Below, in pieces: positions 22,406-35,591 of a stretch of DNA of 64,000 bases. Origin of the DNA: Pseudoscleropodium purum (Eukaryota > Streptophyta > Bryopsida > Hypnales > Brachytheciaceae). Location: contig OZ017797.1 of the NCBI GenBank assembly GCA_963969395.1, positions 20,274,001-20,338,000 of the forward strand, read 5' to 3'. The position numbers and the translations under genes are program-made. Positions within the stretch are counted from its first letter, which is position 1, and every line of letters begins with the position of its first letter. The notes under the pieces are model-generated. The model saw nothing but the letters and a program-made list of their open reading frames with translations. It had not been told where the DNA came from and made no database searches.

Positions 22406-23517
22406 AAGACAACATTCCTAATTGAGAAAACAATCATATTTCTTGATATTGGAAAGAGTACAATTCCCTCTAAAATCAAGGAACATGAGTGATCTCTCCA
22501 CTAGATGTATGTATTGTGTATTACGGGCATGCCTTAAAAATAAGAATCGTTGGACGGATCCTACACACTTTCATCCAAAAAATACCGTTGTGTCCTTGTT
22601 TACCGTACCACTGAAGATGCCCTTCCCGTGATGGGATCTTCACCCGTCCCGACCTGTTTTTTAATCTGTTTTGTTCGGCGCTGTTTGATATTCTCCATTA
22701 TGCGAAATTTACTGGAAGTGCTATGGTCTAGGGTTTGCGTGTTGGGAGGAGGGTTTTTTGTATGCTAAACTCTGATTCATCCGTCCATGGAGTGATGATG
22801 CATCATGTCGCTGGCAGCATCAATTTGCGATTAGGTCTATGCTGCTGTTGTCTTTAGCTCGACACCAATGTGCTTGAAAAGGAAGCTCAGATGATGGCAA
22901 AATCATGCGCATGGTGGAATTAATGATCTTCTAGGTTTTTTCCATTTGCCTGCTCCGAACCGGGACGGAGAACAGTCATATCAATCCTCGTCGATGATGA
23001 GTAAGCATGGTACGTGTCGAGGTTTTTATTTTGCGATGGATTAAATTACGCGGAGAATGTTTAAAAATCTAGGGTTTATGTTGTTTTGTCCGAAAGCATT
23101 TCGAACACTGCTGCTGTGGTTTCTGTTTTGGAGACGTTTGGGTGCCGATTATTGGTGACTAGAATTTTGCAGTACTTCGGCAAGGTCATTTGATTATTTC
23201 TAGGTTCCTGCTCTTCTTGAAAAATGCTGTTTTTTAATGTCCCTGAATTTTTTGAGCATTTTTTTATGCGGTTTGGCATAAGCTTCAAGGAGATTGAAAC
23301 GGCGTCAGTATGCGTACTATGTCGAAAGTGAGGCTAGATGTAAATGTGTGGAACTCCAATCAGCACTATATTGCTTTGGAAGTTTAGGTTTATGCTGTCA
23401 GATGTTATTCATGATGACTATAGCGTTTCTTTTCCTTGAAATCCAGTCTAGGCTGGGTATTCTTCAATTGGTGAGAAACCTGCTGTCAGCTAATTCAATG
23501 GTTATCTTTTCTTGCAG
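22406..23517 (+). promoter_or_regulatory. Promoter and 5' UTR region of the U-box gene
   Basis: Composition rises toward balanced from about 22530. Telo-box-like ctagggttt occurs at about 22728 and 23070. A good 3' splice site (tttcttgcag) at 23508-23517 implies a 5' UTR intron whose donor was not located. Frames of 60-80 codons here match nothing. Confidence 0.45.
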
Positions 23518-23605
23518 GGTGATGGAAATGAAGCTCTTTTAAGATATCTAGTGTCATCGAGAACAGGTAGCAGGAGCTGACATACACGGCCTGTAGATCC
23601 CAGCC
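23518..23605 (+). promoter_or_regulatory. 5' UTR exon part with a short upstream ORF
   Basis: This sequence lies between a consensus 3' splice site at 23517 and the chosen main ATG at 23606. It contains ATG GAA ATG AAG CTC TTT TAA at 23522-23542, an upstream ORF of six codons that could reduce translation of the main frame. Confidence 0.4.
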
Positions 23606-26600
23606 ATGAATATGCTAACTGTAACGGTGAGGCCGAAGTTCGGTGCCTTTAAGGTTTTGGGATTGCTGAGGAAGTTCTTCATAGCTTTATAGTAGCTCGT
23701 TCTCGTTTGCTCTTTCCTTCAGGTTTGATTCATTAAAGTTTTGTTTTTTAAAGTTTGTCTCTTGTGCATCTTATCAGAATCATGCTGTAAGTGAAAATGG
23801 AGAGGGTAAGGGTCTTGGAAGGGTCAAGCTCGGGGAGCTGTTGCCAGAAGATGGTTCGGCCACTGGAGTGTACACGCGTGCAGTGGAGGAGTTGTCCCTC
23901 TCTTTGGCACGCAACAATGCTGTAATTATTGAACTGAACGGAGAAGATGCAGCTCTTGTACGCTGTGCTCTTGACTCTGCCAAGCTTTATTTTCGAAGTC
24001 GGAGTTCAAATTCATCATGGAACTCCTCAGATTGGGTCCATCTCTCAGGCTATTCGACTTCTCCCACGAAGGAGATGTACTACTATCGGGCTGGAAGGTA
24101 TTGTCTCCTCCTTATTGCTCCAACTTTTTTTTTTTCATTTTTTTTCCCACAGATCCCTAACTGTATATATTTTCTTCTAGGTTTTAATATAATGTCATTA
24201 GGTGGCTTTTGAGATTTGAATCATATGGTAATAGTACCTGTTCACATGTTTGCAGGTCTCCAGAAGGCGTTACTTTGGAGCCACCACCTCCATGCATGCC
24301 TGAGGTCTACCGCTGTCTGGGGAAAGCTTCACGAGCTTCTTTAAGTGCGATTGCGCATTATCTCAGGCTTCGTGGAGAGTAAGAATTTCAATAAATATAG
24401 GGTTTCTCATATGGGGGTTCTTCATTCCAAGTACTAATTGTTCGTCAGTATTCTTCGTTATTGTGTCTCTATTTTAATTCTGTAACCGAAGTTTTACGCG
24501 TCAATGATCTATAATTATTTTGGCTCCGTGTATCCTACAAACCGTCTCAGTCTGCTGATGCTGTATCACTGAGCTGGATTGAGGGACTATGATAGTTGCA
24601 TCTGGTATATCCATTCTGGGTTTGACACTTTAGCGCTCTTTGAACAACATGCTGCAATTTTGCTGATTCCATGTCTCGTTAACTTCTTCTATATCCTTAC
24701 TTATTTTCGTACGATTTTCCTTCTCAAGGTCTAACCGCTAATGGTTTCAGGGTCTTCTCCCACGTTTGACACGGGGTATGTCATTGTAATGTGGCAGTGC
24801 GTTTGGCCACCTCCTCGATGACCTTCCTCTTTTGAAGGGAGAAATTTCCTCATCTGTGCTAACAGCCACAGCATTTCATGCTCCGGGGTCAGGTGAAAAA
24901 GCAGTCATTGGCGATTCTGGAACCTTAGAAGAAGTGGAGAAAGGACTTCTGTTATTGATCGCATCCGACACACCTGGTTTGCAGGTCTATACCTTTCTCA
25001 ATCCTTCTCACATACTTGTACCTGTCATCCTGTGCAAAGTATCCAGAGGTCCTTCATGAGTATATGTTTGAGATTTGTATACCTTTTCTTCGTTGGTTCT
25101 TTTTAAGGAGATTGCAACACACAGCGTAAGGCTATTATCATCATCCAGACCTAGAGGTGTACTTATATGTGCTCAATGTTGGCGGTAGCAGGTGATGGAT
25201 CCAAATGGACGCTGGTACCAAGCTGATAATGCAGTGGGTCCGGGCCATCTGTTGTTAATTGCAGGGAAAACATTAGAACAAGCCAGTGCTGGTGTTCGAA
25301 GGGCTGGTGTATTTCGCGTGATTCCCGTGTCTTCTTCCGCTACGACTCCCATCCCCAGCAGGTGTGCAGTCCAGTGCTGGCAAATGACACGATTTCTTTA
25401 GTGTAGGCTGCAATCGGTGCAAAATTCTTGGCATTAGGCTAATACAAAGTTTTCAACATTACATAAAAGCTGCATAGTTTGAATGCATACCGACATTGTG
25501 GTTTACTGGGTGGAGCAGAACCACCTTAGCTTTTCGTCTGATGCCTCGAATGAGTGCAACTATCGACTGCAAGGCAGTAGCCGAGGCTGGTCATACTCTT
25601 GCGAAAGGATATGGATCCATCTCGGTGAAAACATTTCTCGAAACTTTGGCTGCTGCCGAGCTTGCCCCTGGAAATAATTTGGATCCTTATACTGTGAGAT
25701 TCTCCGCTGTGCTCCTCTTTCCGTATGTTTTCATCAATAAGTGGAAACCTGAGTTGATATATTACTACGGGAAGAAGAAAACCAATTTGTCTTGGACGTG
25801 GCTAACTCACTGACCATGCCACAGGAGGCAGCGAACACAAATGGAGCGCTTACACTACGAAGTTCTCTACTCGACCCGCTTACGTAAGTGTTAAATATGC
25901 TCGATGTGTAGCCCCTCGTTGTTTGCAATCCAGATCACGTTAATTCTCTGTGTTGCTCCTACTGATAGTACAATACAAAACTCTCGCATGAGGCTTTTAT
26001 GAGGTAAAGTGTAAAGTTCGCGTGTTTGTGTGCAATGGATGTGACTATGGGATACAGAGGCGAATTTTTGGAAGATGCAATGGCGTCCGTCTGCGGCCAT
26101 TCATATGGTGGTGGGACTCTGCAAAGAGTCTATGCTACGGTACCTCACTGTTATATTTGTTAATTAATTGACGAGCTTTTTCTTACATATAACTGGTCAT
26201 GAATTCTGCAGTATAATTTTCAATATATTGATTTTACCGTCTATGCGATCATTATATACTGTTGTTTTTACCCTAGTCCATGTAATATGCTTGAATAGTT
26301 GATATTTCGTTAATGTTACATTACACAGTATCTAGTAGAAAGTTTGATATCTTGTTGACATTTTTTTTCCAGAACGGGCGATCTTTAGCTATGATTTTGT
26401 ATTTTTGCAGCTGCTGTGTACGCATTGTGGGAGAGGAGTGACAGAGAGTTCTTTAGTTGAAAACAAGGGTAAGCCATGTGATAAATTACCTGACAGCATT
26501 CAGTTTAATGATTTTCTTTTGCCATCCACCGTCGTATTGATCAACTTACATACTTACCATTTGTTGAGGAAAAGTTAGTGAATGGCTATTGACCAGTGAC

Positions 26601-28748
26601 CTAGGGTCCAATCTCAAAGTTTACGAATCATATGTGCCAATATCAAATGATGATGTTGGCTTTGACAGTGCTCTGTTCAAAGTATCTAGCTCCTGATAAG
26701 CATCTAGGAATAAACACGGCGAGCTGTGCTGAGTTATTTTATGCAGACAGATGAGGTAACAATTGAGGTGACGAATATCCCAGTCCCTCGGTCTTCCTAG
26801 ACGGATAGTGAAGAAAGTTTGAGACTGGCATTGTTATCCGTACTAGTGTTTGTAATGTCGTGTCTGTGACAGCCTTACAGGCAGCCGCTGCCGCCTTCAA
26901 ACGCGAGGAACAAAGCAAGCAGGTAGACACCGCATTTTTACGGAGTACAAAGCGCAAGAGAGAACCTAGTGAACTAGTTGAATATACCCCATTGAAAAGA
27001 CCTCTTAAGGTATTGATTCGTGGCATCCTCTGCTAGTTCAGATTTCTACCTTACGGGCTCTCAATACACTTTCCGGCTACATCGCCAATTGCTTTTTATC
27101 GGTGGTTCAGGTTTTCCTGCTTTGCGACTCTCTTGCATGTATGCATTTGGAGCTAGTGCTCGTTTGGCTCGGATGTGCCTGGTTCTGAGCCATTTTTTTC
27201 CTCTGCAGTCACCACCACCACCAGAGAAGGATGGCAGTCCTCAGCCTGGTAGTCAAGCGAAGCCACAAGTAGTGCATCCATTTACCGTTGATGAAAGAGT
27301 TCTGATCAAGGTACGCCTGTCGTGGTTTTGAATGGAATCCTGATTGCTTCCCTTTTTTCCTTCCATTTAGGCATACTTTATACGTCAACAGAATTATGCT
27401 GAAATGAATGGGGTTTTACATAATTGTTTTGTTGCTTAACACCTGAAGTCCCAATAGTCTCTAGAAATTTAGATCATAGGTACCTATGATCTAAATTTTT
27501 GTCAAGATTTTTTGAGATTTTTTTGAGATAACTGGAAAACTTGCTTTTGGGGAATATATTTTTTATTTCGATTGTTGCTCAAGAGCAAAGGTTATGCCAC
27601 AAAAAAACTTGAAATAATATTTTCTTAAATTGGTTTCTTATATATTATATTCTTGTCTAAAGGATTTGATTCATTCCATTTGGATAAGTAATGTGAAATT
27701 TACGAAGCTTCTTGTTTTGCAAGCAATCATAGCAAATTCTTGAAAAAATAATGTATTGCACCTGCCCTCTAACTCAATTTCAACCATTTAAAAACAAAAA
27801 AAGTTGCATGTGGTTTTGTTTGCTGTCTAGAACAATCTCACCATTGGGGGTTTGTTTCAATTCCATCTTAAGGCTATCAACAATTTAGTTTTTCCTTCTA
27901 TCTTGTACCTACTTCAACTTAACAGTTTTTTAAAGAAAGTAAATTAAGTTTGTTTAATTGTATTTTCTTTCCCAAACTCTTGGCTCTATTCTTTAACATA
28001 AAAAAATTAAAATTCACAATTTGTAGTACAAGAATTTCAATTCAGAGGATTCAAAGCCAAAATATCTAGTGAGGCTAGGAGCAAAAGAAAACTTGTTTTC
28101 TTCACTTTATATGCTTATATCTTGTGATCAATATGGTCAAAGTTTTTCAAATTTCTTCCAGGCATTCCCATACTAGTCTAGTGCAAGATTCTATGGTTGG
28201 ATATGAAAAAAAACAATTGTTTAAAATTTTTGTTGTTTGCATTAAAAATGGCAGTTTTGAGTGATTTTTGATGAAAAAATTACCTTGGGACTGTAGGGGT
28301 TAAGACACTGCATAGAGATTGTGTTATTATATGATTTGTATATTCGATGCATGCGTTTTTTGCAGGGAAACAAGCGAACGCCAGAAAAGCTCGTGGGAAG
28401 AGAGGCTTCTATCATATCTCAATGTTTGAATGGCTGGTACGAAATTATAAATTGCCTATTAACCCACTAGATGTCTACGAGTATTATTAGGTAGCTTACA
28501 AGTACATTATTTTAATTTTTTAGTGTTACAAATAACTCATGTTTGGCTTAGTATTCCATAATTTATTAAACTTTTCATGCCAGATAATGACATGAAGCTT
28601 TACTTGGTGGCGACGCAGGTATCTGGTTCGTCTTCTGGACAACGGAGAGAATGTGCGCCTACAGTATCGGTCATTAGCCAGAACTGGTGAAGAACAGCAG
28701 CCAGTTGTGACCAATGATGTGTGTGTTCTTGCAACAGAGGATGTATGA
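23606..28748 (+). CDS. PUB62/63-like U-box E3 ubiquitin ligase, about 13 exons
   Basis: Coding exons: 23606-23626 (tentative), 23778-24097, 24256-24378, 24798-24984, 25192-25361, 25519-25693, 25825-25883, 26058-26139, 26411-26468, 26873-27009, 27209-27310, 28366-28436, 28619-28748 (TGA). All junctions are GT-AG and in phase; the product is about 544 aa. The first 330 residues match the plant-specific N-terminal region of PUB62/63 (YYYRAGR, CMPEVYRCLGKASRASLSAI, GHLLDDLPL, VMDPNGRWYQAD), which resembles a 2-oxoglutarate/Fe(II) oxygenase fold. A U-box follows at about 347-400 (DPLTGEFLEDAMASVCGHS, then CTHCGRGVTESSLVENKAL). The C-terminus (VLIKGNKRTPEKLVGREA, NGWYLVRLLDNGENVRLQYR) looks like a KOW/Tudor-type module. 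Expected role: ubiquitin transfer with an E2; substrates unknown. The alternative end of the first coding exon is 23653. A 6-codon upstream ORF lies at 23522-23542. Confidence 0.9.
27435..28304. mobile_element. TIR element inside an intron of the U-box gene (copy 1)
   Basis: About 870 bp of AT-rich DNA fills most of the 1,055-bp intron 27311-28365. Ends are imperfect inverted repeats: left cttaacacctgaagtccca (27435-27453), right the complement of cttaacccctacagtccca (28286-28304). A perfect 34-bp palindrome sits just inside the left end (27465-27498). The right part resembles 57340-57383 of a second element (shared cagttttgag-like and ggggttaag blocks). No transposase was seen, so it is non-autonomous. 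Confidence 0.6.
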
Positions 28749-29460
28749 TAGGGATGTATGAATTTGAGGACCTTAAGTTATTACATTTTTCACACAAAAT
28801 CTAGTAGGTGCTTCATGTTAGAAAGAAGTCCCTGGCATGCGTTAGAACAAGATTTCAGTGTGTTAGATCTCTTTGGAAATGATTTGCAATTGGATGAAGC
28901 GGAAACCTCAAGGAGGTGTAGCAGGTATGTACTTTTCAGATAGAGATTTCAGCGGTGTATACTTTCAGAACATTGCACCAGTTTTGTTAAAAGGAATGGT
29001 TAGCAGAGCGGGGTTTCAGTTATTGGAATGCAGATTGCTTGTACAGCAGTGCTTTGATGTCAACCATGTCGGTTCTTAATTAGGGGTGGGAACTGGGAAC
29101 AATTGGCTACATTTTATTATACTTTTAAATTATGGTGATGCCGGTGATACTACTGTAGTGAGACCACGCATTCACCCAAGTGCTAGAATTTACGTTATCG
29201 GTCATAGCCTCGGATGCTGAAGGTGAACACAAGACCATCCATTTAAAGCAATCAGAAAAACTTGGAGAATATGCTCATAATTTTCATAATTTTCATGAAC
29301 GGTGAATCTTAGGTTAAGAGAAAGGCAGTTAAAACCCACAATTTGTATGAATTTCAAAGTTTTACTTTTAGAAATATGAAAGTATCCTTTAGCTAGGTGC
29401 CATAATTATCCCAAATATGTCTACAATTGATCCATGGCTCACAAATAAGTATCTTCCACC
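28749..29460. other. 3' flank of the U-box gene
   Basis: Likely holds the 3' UTR. Composition falls to AT-rich after about 29100. No canonical poly(A) hexamer in a convincing position and no further gene were seen. Confidence 0.4.
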
Positions 29461-29560
29461 TAAATTATATCTTGAAATTGAATTCTTGAAAGCCTTTTCT
29501 AAAGAACCCCTAAATTATATCTTGAAACTGAATTCTTGAAAGCCTTTTTTAAAGATCTCC
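29461..29560. repeat. 50-bp tandem duplication
   Basis: Two adjacent 50-bp units, 29461-29510 and 29511-29560, both starting taaattatatcttgaaa or the same with one change, and both containing gaattcttgaaagcctttt. Confidence 0.85.
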
Positions 29561-32500
29561 TAGATTACCCTAAACACTTGATTTTATGTGATAATGTACA
29601 AATTAATAAAATTGCCACTAAATAAGTGTACAACCACCCCTTATAAGTTTGATAGTTTGTACATAGTCATGGGTTCTATCTCTTATTTTGGGGTTAAGTT
29701 AGTGTTACTTTAGTTTGTGGCTACCAAATTTGGTTCATCTTTTATAGCTTTGAATTATTAAATGGCTTGAAAAATAAAGGGATTTATACATTGGATTCAA
29801 TTTAAAGAAATCACAATGACTTGCCTAGTTTCTTGACAAATATAAAAGCTTTCTACCAAACCAAATAAGCTACTTTAGATTAGTCATTACAAGAATCTAA
29901 CAAACTTGCTTGTGCAATTTGGAAAAGGCCATCTTGTTGCTAATAATTGTTCTAAACCCTTGGTTACACATAGAATAATTCTACAACACCATGCCATTGA
30001 TATTGACATCACCAACACATCTTGAGTATACCATTCATGACGAGAACCATCTTAGAAAGTCTTTAAGAAAGTCTAATAGTAGCCATTAAGAAGTCTTGCA
30101 TATAGTAGCATAAATTATTTCAATTTTTTGGTTTAAAACTCAAATATAAATTAATATGCATGGATTGTAATAAATGCTTGTACTAGTTTCAAAATACTTT
30201 GTGTTAAATTTAACATGAATTTAGTACTAACATAAACATTATGGACTATGGGTGCTTCTTAATTAGTAAAACTTTGGCTTTCAATATGTTTTTATCATTC
30301 TATCTTAAACAAGCAATAAAGGGATGCAACCTAGAGATGAAGAAAAAAAAATAGGATTTAATTGTGCATGAGGCATTAAGGTTTATATTAAGCCTTGAAG
30401 TCAACAATCAATATCCAACTCAATAGAAGGAGAAGTTTTCTATTCCAATACTAAAACTCCAATGCTTTTCAAATTACAATCAGTTGATGACTAATAAATA
30501 TCTATTATTGTTAGATTTTTCGCTTTTTTCATAGTAGAGAAAAAATTATTTTTCATTTTATAAATATTTGACTAAATTAGTAGTATTCTAGTATTACAAA
30601 TTATTTCTTGGAAATTAGACCAACATGATTAATTTAAATAAAATAGATAATGTATCCATTCTTATAAAACATATGGAATTGAATATATGTCTTTGTAAGT
30701 TCTTGACGCAAAAGTAGAGAGGTGGTTGCATTTAGTTGGTGGTCTAGTAGTACCTTTATCAATAGAATACTAACATCTATAAATTTGGCTAGATAGTTTT
30801 ACAAATTTTAGTTGTTTTTCATAAATCTATAATTTTCAAGTCACTTGTTTCAAAAACTTTCTAACTTTGGTCTAATGGTTGAATCCAGACTCCAAATGAT
30901 GACTATATAAGATGGAAACACCTAAGTATAATATTATTTGTCCTCCAACGTCAAAAAAATGGCCTTGATTGAACACTAAATAACTCAATGTTACCACAAT
31001 TTTTCAAAAGCATCCAATGAGAAGTGATTTTCTTAAGGCAAGCAATTATAAGGAGAAAATGAGGGTTTTTGTGACTACAAAGAGCAATTCATTTTTGGGT
31101 TACATCCAACATTTGCGACTAGTGAGATTTTGGAGGCCTCCAATCATTGTAGACAAATTTTCTAGTTGTATAGTAGTTGGAAGGTGAAATGGAATTGTTT
31201 CTCATTCAACTTCCTACTTGAAACTTCATTGATGAACTCTTATGATGTGGTTGTTGATGTGGTATTTGCTTATGATGTGGTTGTGACTTGTTTGTGACTC
31301 ATTAATAACTTCATTGCAACTTGTCTATGACTTTGTTGCAACTCATTTGCAACTTGTAGAATTTGTAGATTTCAAAATTTTGAATCTAGCTTTATAAAAT
31401 TTCAGAAATTCAAATATTACTATTTAGTAGATTTCATTGGTTTAACAATTTTTTAAATTTTTTGAATTTCAAATATTTCTATATTTCTACAGACTGTAGA
31501 AATCTTAAAATTCTATTAACAAAATTGATTGCATTAGAATACAATAATTTATAAGTCTAACTTAATGGTACTTTTGACAATTGATATGGGACAATTGATG
31601 TAAGACAATCAGAAATCAACTACAAAACAATTACAAAATGACTACAACTAGAAAATGACTAGGAAACAACTACTATCATTTTACAGTTGCAATCATTTCC
31701 TAGTCATTTTTTAGTTATTTCCTAGTTGTTTTTTGGAACTATAGATTGACATGGTGGATTCCACAAGGTGTAGGCTTCTCTATATCAACAATTGTGATGA
31801 ATATTGGATAGAAAATAGCTCACATTCATTCTAAATTTGAACTCAAGTACTCTTGTAATCCTATACTTCATTCTATGATTGTTTTTATTACTATTGCAAC
31901 TAAAACAATATATAACACTTCATTCTACGACTATTTCGCAACTAAAATAATGTGTTGGTGTAAAACAATGATGCAAAATAATGAAGTAAGATCTTATGCA
32001 AATAGAAAGGGTTGCAATTGCAAGATAGTTGTATAGGACACTTAGTTATAGTTAGTTGGTTGTGGCAGACACGTTTAAAAACAAAATTATTGATAATTTT
32101 GACATGAATTTGAAAATGTCAATCTACACAACAAGAATGTTATAGTAAAAATGATAATTTCTATGTTCTTATAACAAAGGCTCACATTCAAAGTATAATG
32201 ATTATGATCTATCTTAAAACTAAAATTCAAAAAATAAAGTCAATAGGATCTATCCAAACTTAAGTTGAAAAAAATTGATTCTTTAAGTACTTTAATGTGA
32301 TAACATCTAAATTTTTTTTGATTAAGCACTCAATCAAATTTTCTATTATTAAAGTATCAAAATTTTAATTAATCTTATTGGAAATCAAAAGAGCATTCAG
32401 ATTTTCGTAGTATGTATTTGAGGCACCTTACAAATTATCTATCAAATTTTAAAGTGCTAAAAATAGGTGTACCTAAAATCAACCTTAGACTCTTATAAAT

Positions 32501-33135
32501 CAAAGATTTTACAATTTAGACAAGAATTTGTAGGAATCTTTAAAAGAAAAAGGGACACAATTAGGTGTAGTTACTTTAGGGCAATTTCTCGAGTGGTGCT
32601 ACAAACTTTCTAGAGGAGGAAGGTTATTTTTAAAATTTGACCATGTGGAAATTTAAGAAAAAAAATCGTACACCCTATTGCATCATTTGGTTAAAAAATA
32701 TTAATTTGATCAACCATGGTAGATACTAACTACTTTTGTATATTCCAACATTTATAGTAGCACTTGTAGAATTGCTTTGGAAATCAATTGTGGCTAGAAA
32801 AAAATTATTGACATATGCCGTCTTTTCACCTAGCAAAAATTACAAGAATTTCAAATATACTAAAAAATTTGAATTCACATTTGGCATTGAAGAACCTCCT
32901 AAAAGTAAAGTCAATTTTTTTAAAGACTTTACATTTTGAATCTATCCTTGGCTACGGCATCATGGGATAGATTAGTTTTTCATTTATTTAGATTTCGATC
33001 ATGTTATTTGTTTCTAGAGTCTTATTTTGAATGATGTAAGTGTTTTTATCTAAAAATATGAATAAAACATGCCAAAAATAGATGAAAAATAAAACAATTC
33101 CTCCAAAAGTGTATACAAAAACAATTGAGAACTAT
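29561..33135. other. AT-rich intergenic DNA with foldbacks, no gene
   Basis: No gene was recognised. About 31230-31340 is a low-complexity run of gtgacttgt/gcaactt repeats. About 31625-31745 is an imperfect inverted repeat: aaatgactaggaaacaact on the left pairs with agttatttcctagtcattt-like text on the right. Elsewhere only short open frames and A/T runs. Confidence 0.5.
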
Positions 33136-33157
33136 CCCCCCCCCCCCCCCCCCCCCC
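33136..33157. repeat. Poly-C tract of 22 bases
   Basis: An uninterrupted run of 22 C residues in an otherwise AT-rich region. Such runs are length-unstable and can form G-quadruplex or i-motif structures; the exact count may vary with sequencing. Confidence 0.9.
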
Positions 33158-33189
33158 TCTACTATCTTAATGATGTTGCAATATAGTTG

Positions 33190-33356
33190 CAATGGTTTCA
33201 TAGTTTAGTAATAAAAGTGTATTGTTTTTGTACAAAAGTAGTAGTGCAATAATGTAGTTTCAATGGAAACAATGCATTTCTATTAAAACTATACTGTTGC
33301 AATACTACTTTTGTACAAAAACAATAAACTTTCAATATTAGGTTGTGAAACCATTG
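33190..33356. repeat. Foldback (long imperfect hairpin)
   Basis: Two arms of about 80 bp (33190-33267 and 33274-33356) are reverse complements with mismatches. Matched blocks include caatggtttca, attgtttttgtacaaaagta and gtagt(a/g)ttgcaa-type text. The loop is about 6-10 bases. Probably a MITE or a small inverted duplication; no coding sequence. Confidence 0.65.
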
Positions 33357-33389
33357 AAATAATATTGTTTCAATAGGAGGTACTATTAA

Positions 33390-33640
33390 CCTTGTAAGGA
33401 CAAGCTGATCTCTGTGAAAATCATCCTTTTTGACACAACGTGCATCATCTACTTTAAGAAAACCAAAAGCACTCATTTAAGGACAAGCTATTGTAGAAGG
33501 TCTCCCCTTTTTGCACGAAATTTCAAGGATGAACAATGGCACTTCTGTCTTACATGCAAAGATTCTTTATCATCCATTGGACACTTACTGTAGTGTCCAC
33601 AACAGCATTACAAGGTTAAGTATTATTCTAAGAATTTGTA
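33390..33640. repeat. Dispersed repeat, related to 60620-60860
   Basis: Ordered similarity to 60620-60860: gacaagct, aaatcatc.tttttga.ac, aagcactcatt, then a(g/a)gattctttatcatccattg or the same with one change, then tccac. I estimate roughly two-thirds identity by eye. In the minus direction a 93-codon frame (33198-33476) crosses part of it, so it may derive from an old coding element, but I recognise no family. Confidence 0.45.
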
Positions 33641-35591
33641 GCAATTTCATCCACTAAAAACTCACCAAGAAACTGAGGAATGTACCGTCAAATATGCCCT
33701 CCCAAAAATTGTCCTGCTTTTGAGCGAATCGAAAGAGATCGACCCCAAGAGAACACCCTGGCCCGCGGGTTACGTAGATCTCTCTTGAATGCCGGGCGTA
33801 CAGTACTGTAAGCTTACCTCAGCCTGTGGGTGTTGCGTTGCCCACGTCATGTGGACACGACTCCCACGAGCCAAGGCCTGAAATTTCTTCAATTCAATTC
33901 AATTCAATTCCGTTCAGTCGTTCCATTGAGACCGTTTCTTCCAGATCCGAACAGGTGTCAATCATATTTTGAATGTGGCCGGAGTCTTATTTTGATTTGA
34001 TTGACTGCCTGCAAGCCGAGCTGGGACTACAGTGTATAATTGGTTTGCGTGCCTCATGATTGGAGCGTCACGCGCAACGGAGTCCAAGGGTCAATAGAAA
34101 AAAGGAAAAATCGACTGCCCGAAATGGTGGGAGACGTGGAGTGGAGCACGTCAGTCCGAAGTCCGTCTCTTTGGGAAGCTTTTTTCTGGAGTAATTAAAT
34201 CTTCTGTACTGGACAACGTAGAAAGTGAACGGTGTTGTTGGAGAGTCAAGATGAGCGATATCTGAATTTCATAGTCCTCTTCTTTTCGACGTTGAAAGGA
34301 GTGTCAATGGACCTGTAGCCCGGAAAACTATAATAAGAAGAAGAATATGAATAACTTAATAACGTACTTCAGGTGAAGTGAAGGCGTTAGTCAATTCAAA
34401 TGAATACAGTAACTTTTTCAAATCTGGACGCTTTCTTTTGCGCTCGTCTGTGCGTGAATGAGTAATGCGTTTACGAGGACTGAGGTTCATTTGAGTTCAA
34501 AATATCTTCTTCCATTCAACAGCAAAGAAATGATACAACACAACTGCATCTGGAGTCAAAAGCTAGGGGAGACAAACAGCACAACTACAACCAAGGTCTT
34601 AAAGGACAAGATCTAACCGAAGTTACCTTGGCATCATCAGTGGTTCAGATACTCTTGCTCGGGACCCCATTCACGGTTAAAAGCCAGCTATTATAGCATC
34701 TTAAAGTGTTAAGATCCTTATAAATCCTACAGAGCTTTTTCTCACACAACGCGATTGGCGTTAGTGAAACTAATCCACATGATTTGCTCAGATCTCTCAT
34801 CTTGAGAATTTTGTGATGGAATTGGGTGATTGGAGGTTGCCATACTGTACAAGGTAGAACGTAGGGGGCTCAAAACAGGCGGTGATCCTGCTAAGATGAA
34901 GTGTAACTTAACTGAAAGGCTGGATCACCAAGCGATGATTTTCATATTACTGACATGGGTCACCGATTTGTAGATCGAAGTTCAGGAGTTCACAAGGTCG
35001 ATTGAAATGTTTTATTTGTGAAAAGGTGACCGTCTCCCATTCAACCGTTCTCACTCCTCTTCCTCTCGGAGCATACACCGTTGATCTTCTATTGGTACGG
35101 GTAAACTCTGTTCTTGCATGGCATTGTGCACTCTTTGTCCAATAACTGTGGTCAAATATCTCTGGGTTTGTACCGATCTGCGCTTTCGCTGAGATATTTC
35201 ACCTGAGATCAGTGGTGTTATAAGTACCGTCTGCCTGTCCTTGTAAGAAGGATGGTCTTCGCAAGTAATATCTTTGTAGATGTGCACTTGTGCGTTATGT
35301 TTGCATTTGAACATACTCTGTTTGGGTTGACTTCCAATAGGAACAAGGATCACAATGGGACACAGCAGTAAACATTACACAGAACACTAATCGAAGATTC
35401 ACCAATGATGCAACCACCGCTTTAGAAGAATGTTAACATATTAATTAAAGTTTTCCAATTCCTTGAAGAGAACTTCATGCCATAAACATAGTACTGGATT
35501 ACGGATCACTCAAGAGTGCCATTATTATGGGGAGACATGCAACTTGTAATATTTCTCCGCTACAGAAGTTAAATTATCGTCATTATCTGCG
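33641..35591. other. Balanced-composition region downstream of the carrier gene
   Basis: 33690-35560 is much less AT-rich than its surroundings but contains no recognisable gene. It has a short (aattc)n microsatellite near 33893-33911 and an ACGT-containing palindrome (ccacgtcatgtgg) near 33843. A 100-codon minus-strand frame (35051-35353) matches nothing. Part of it is probably the 3' UTR of the carrier gene, and it may hold a promoter or non-coding transcript. Confidence 0.4.

Noticed and set aside
33641..33960. rRNA, snRNA or other structured RNA gene in the GC-balanced block
   Set aside because: I found no 5S, U6 or other conserved RNA motif; only a short palindrome and a microsatellite.
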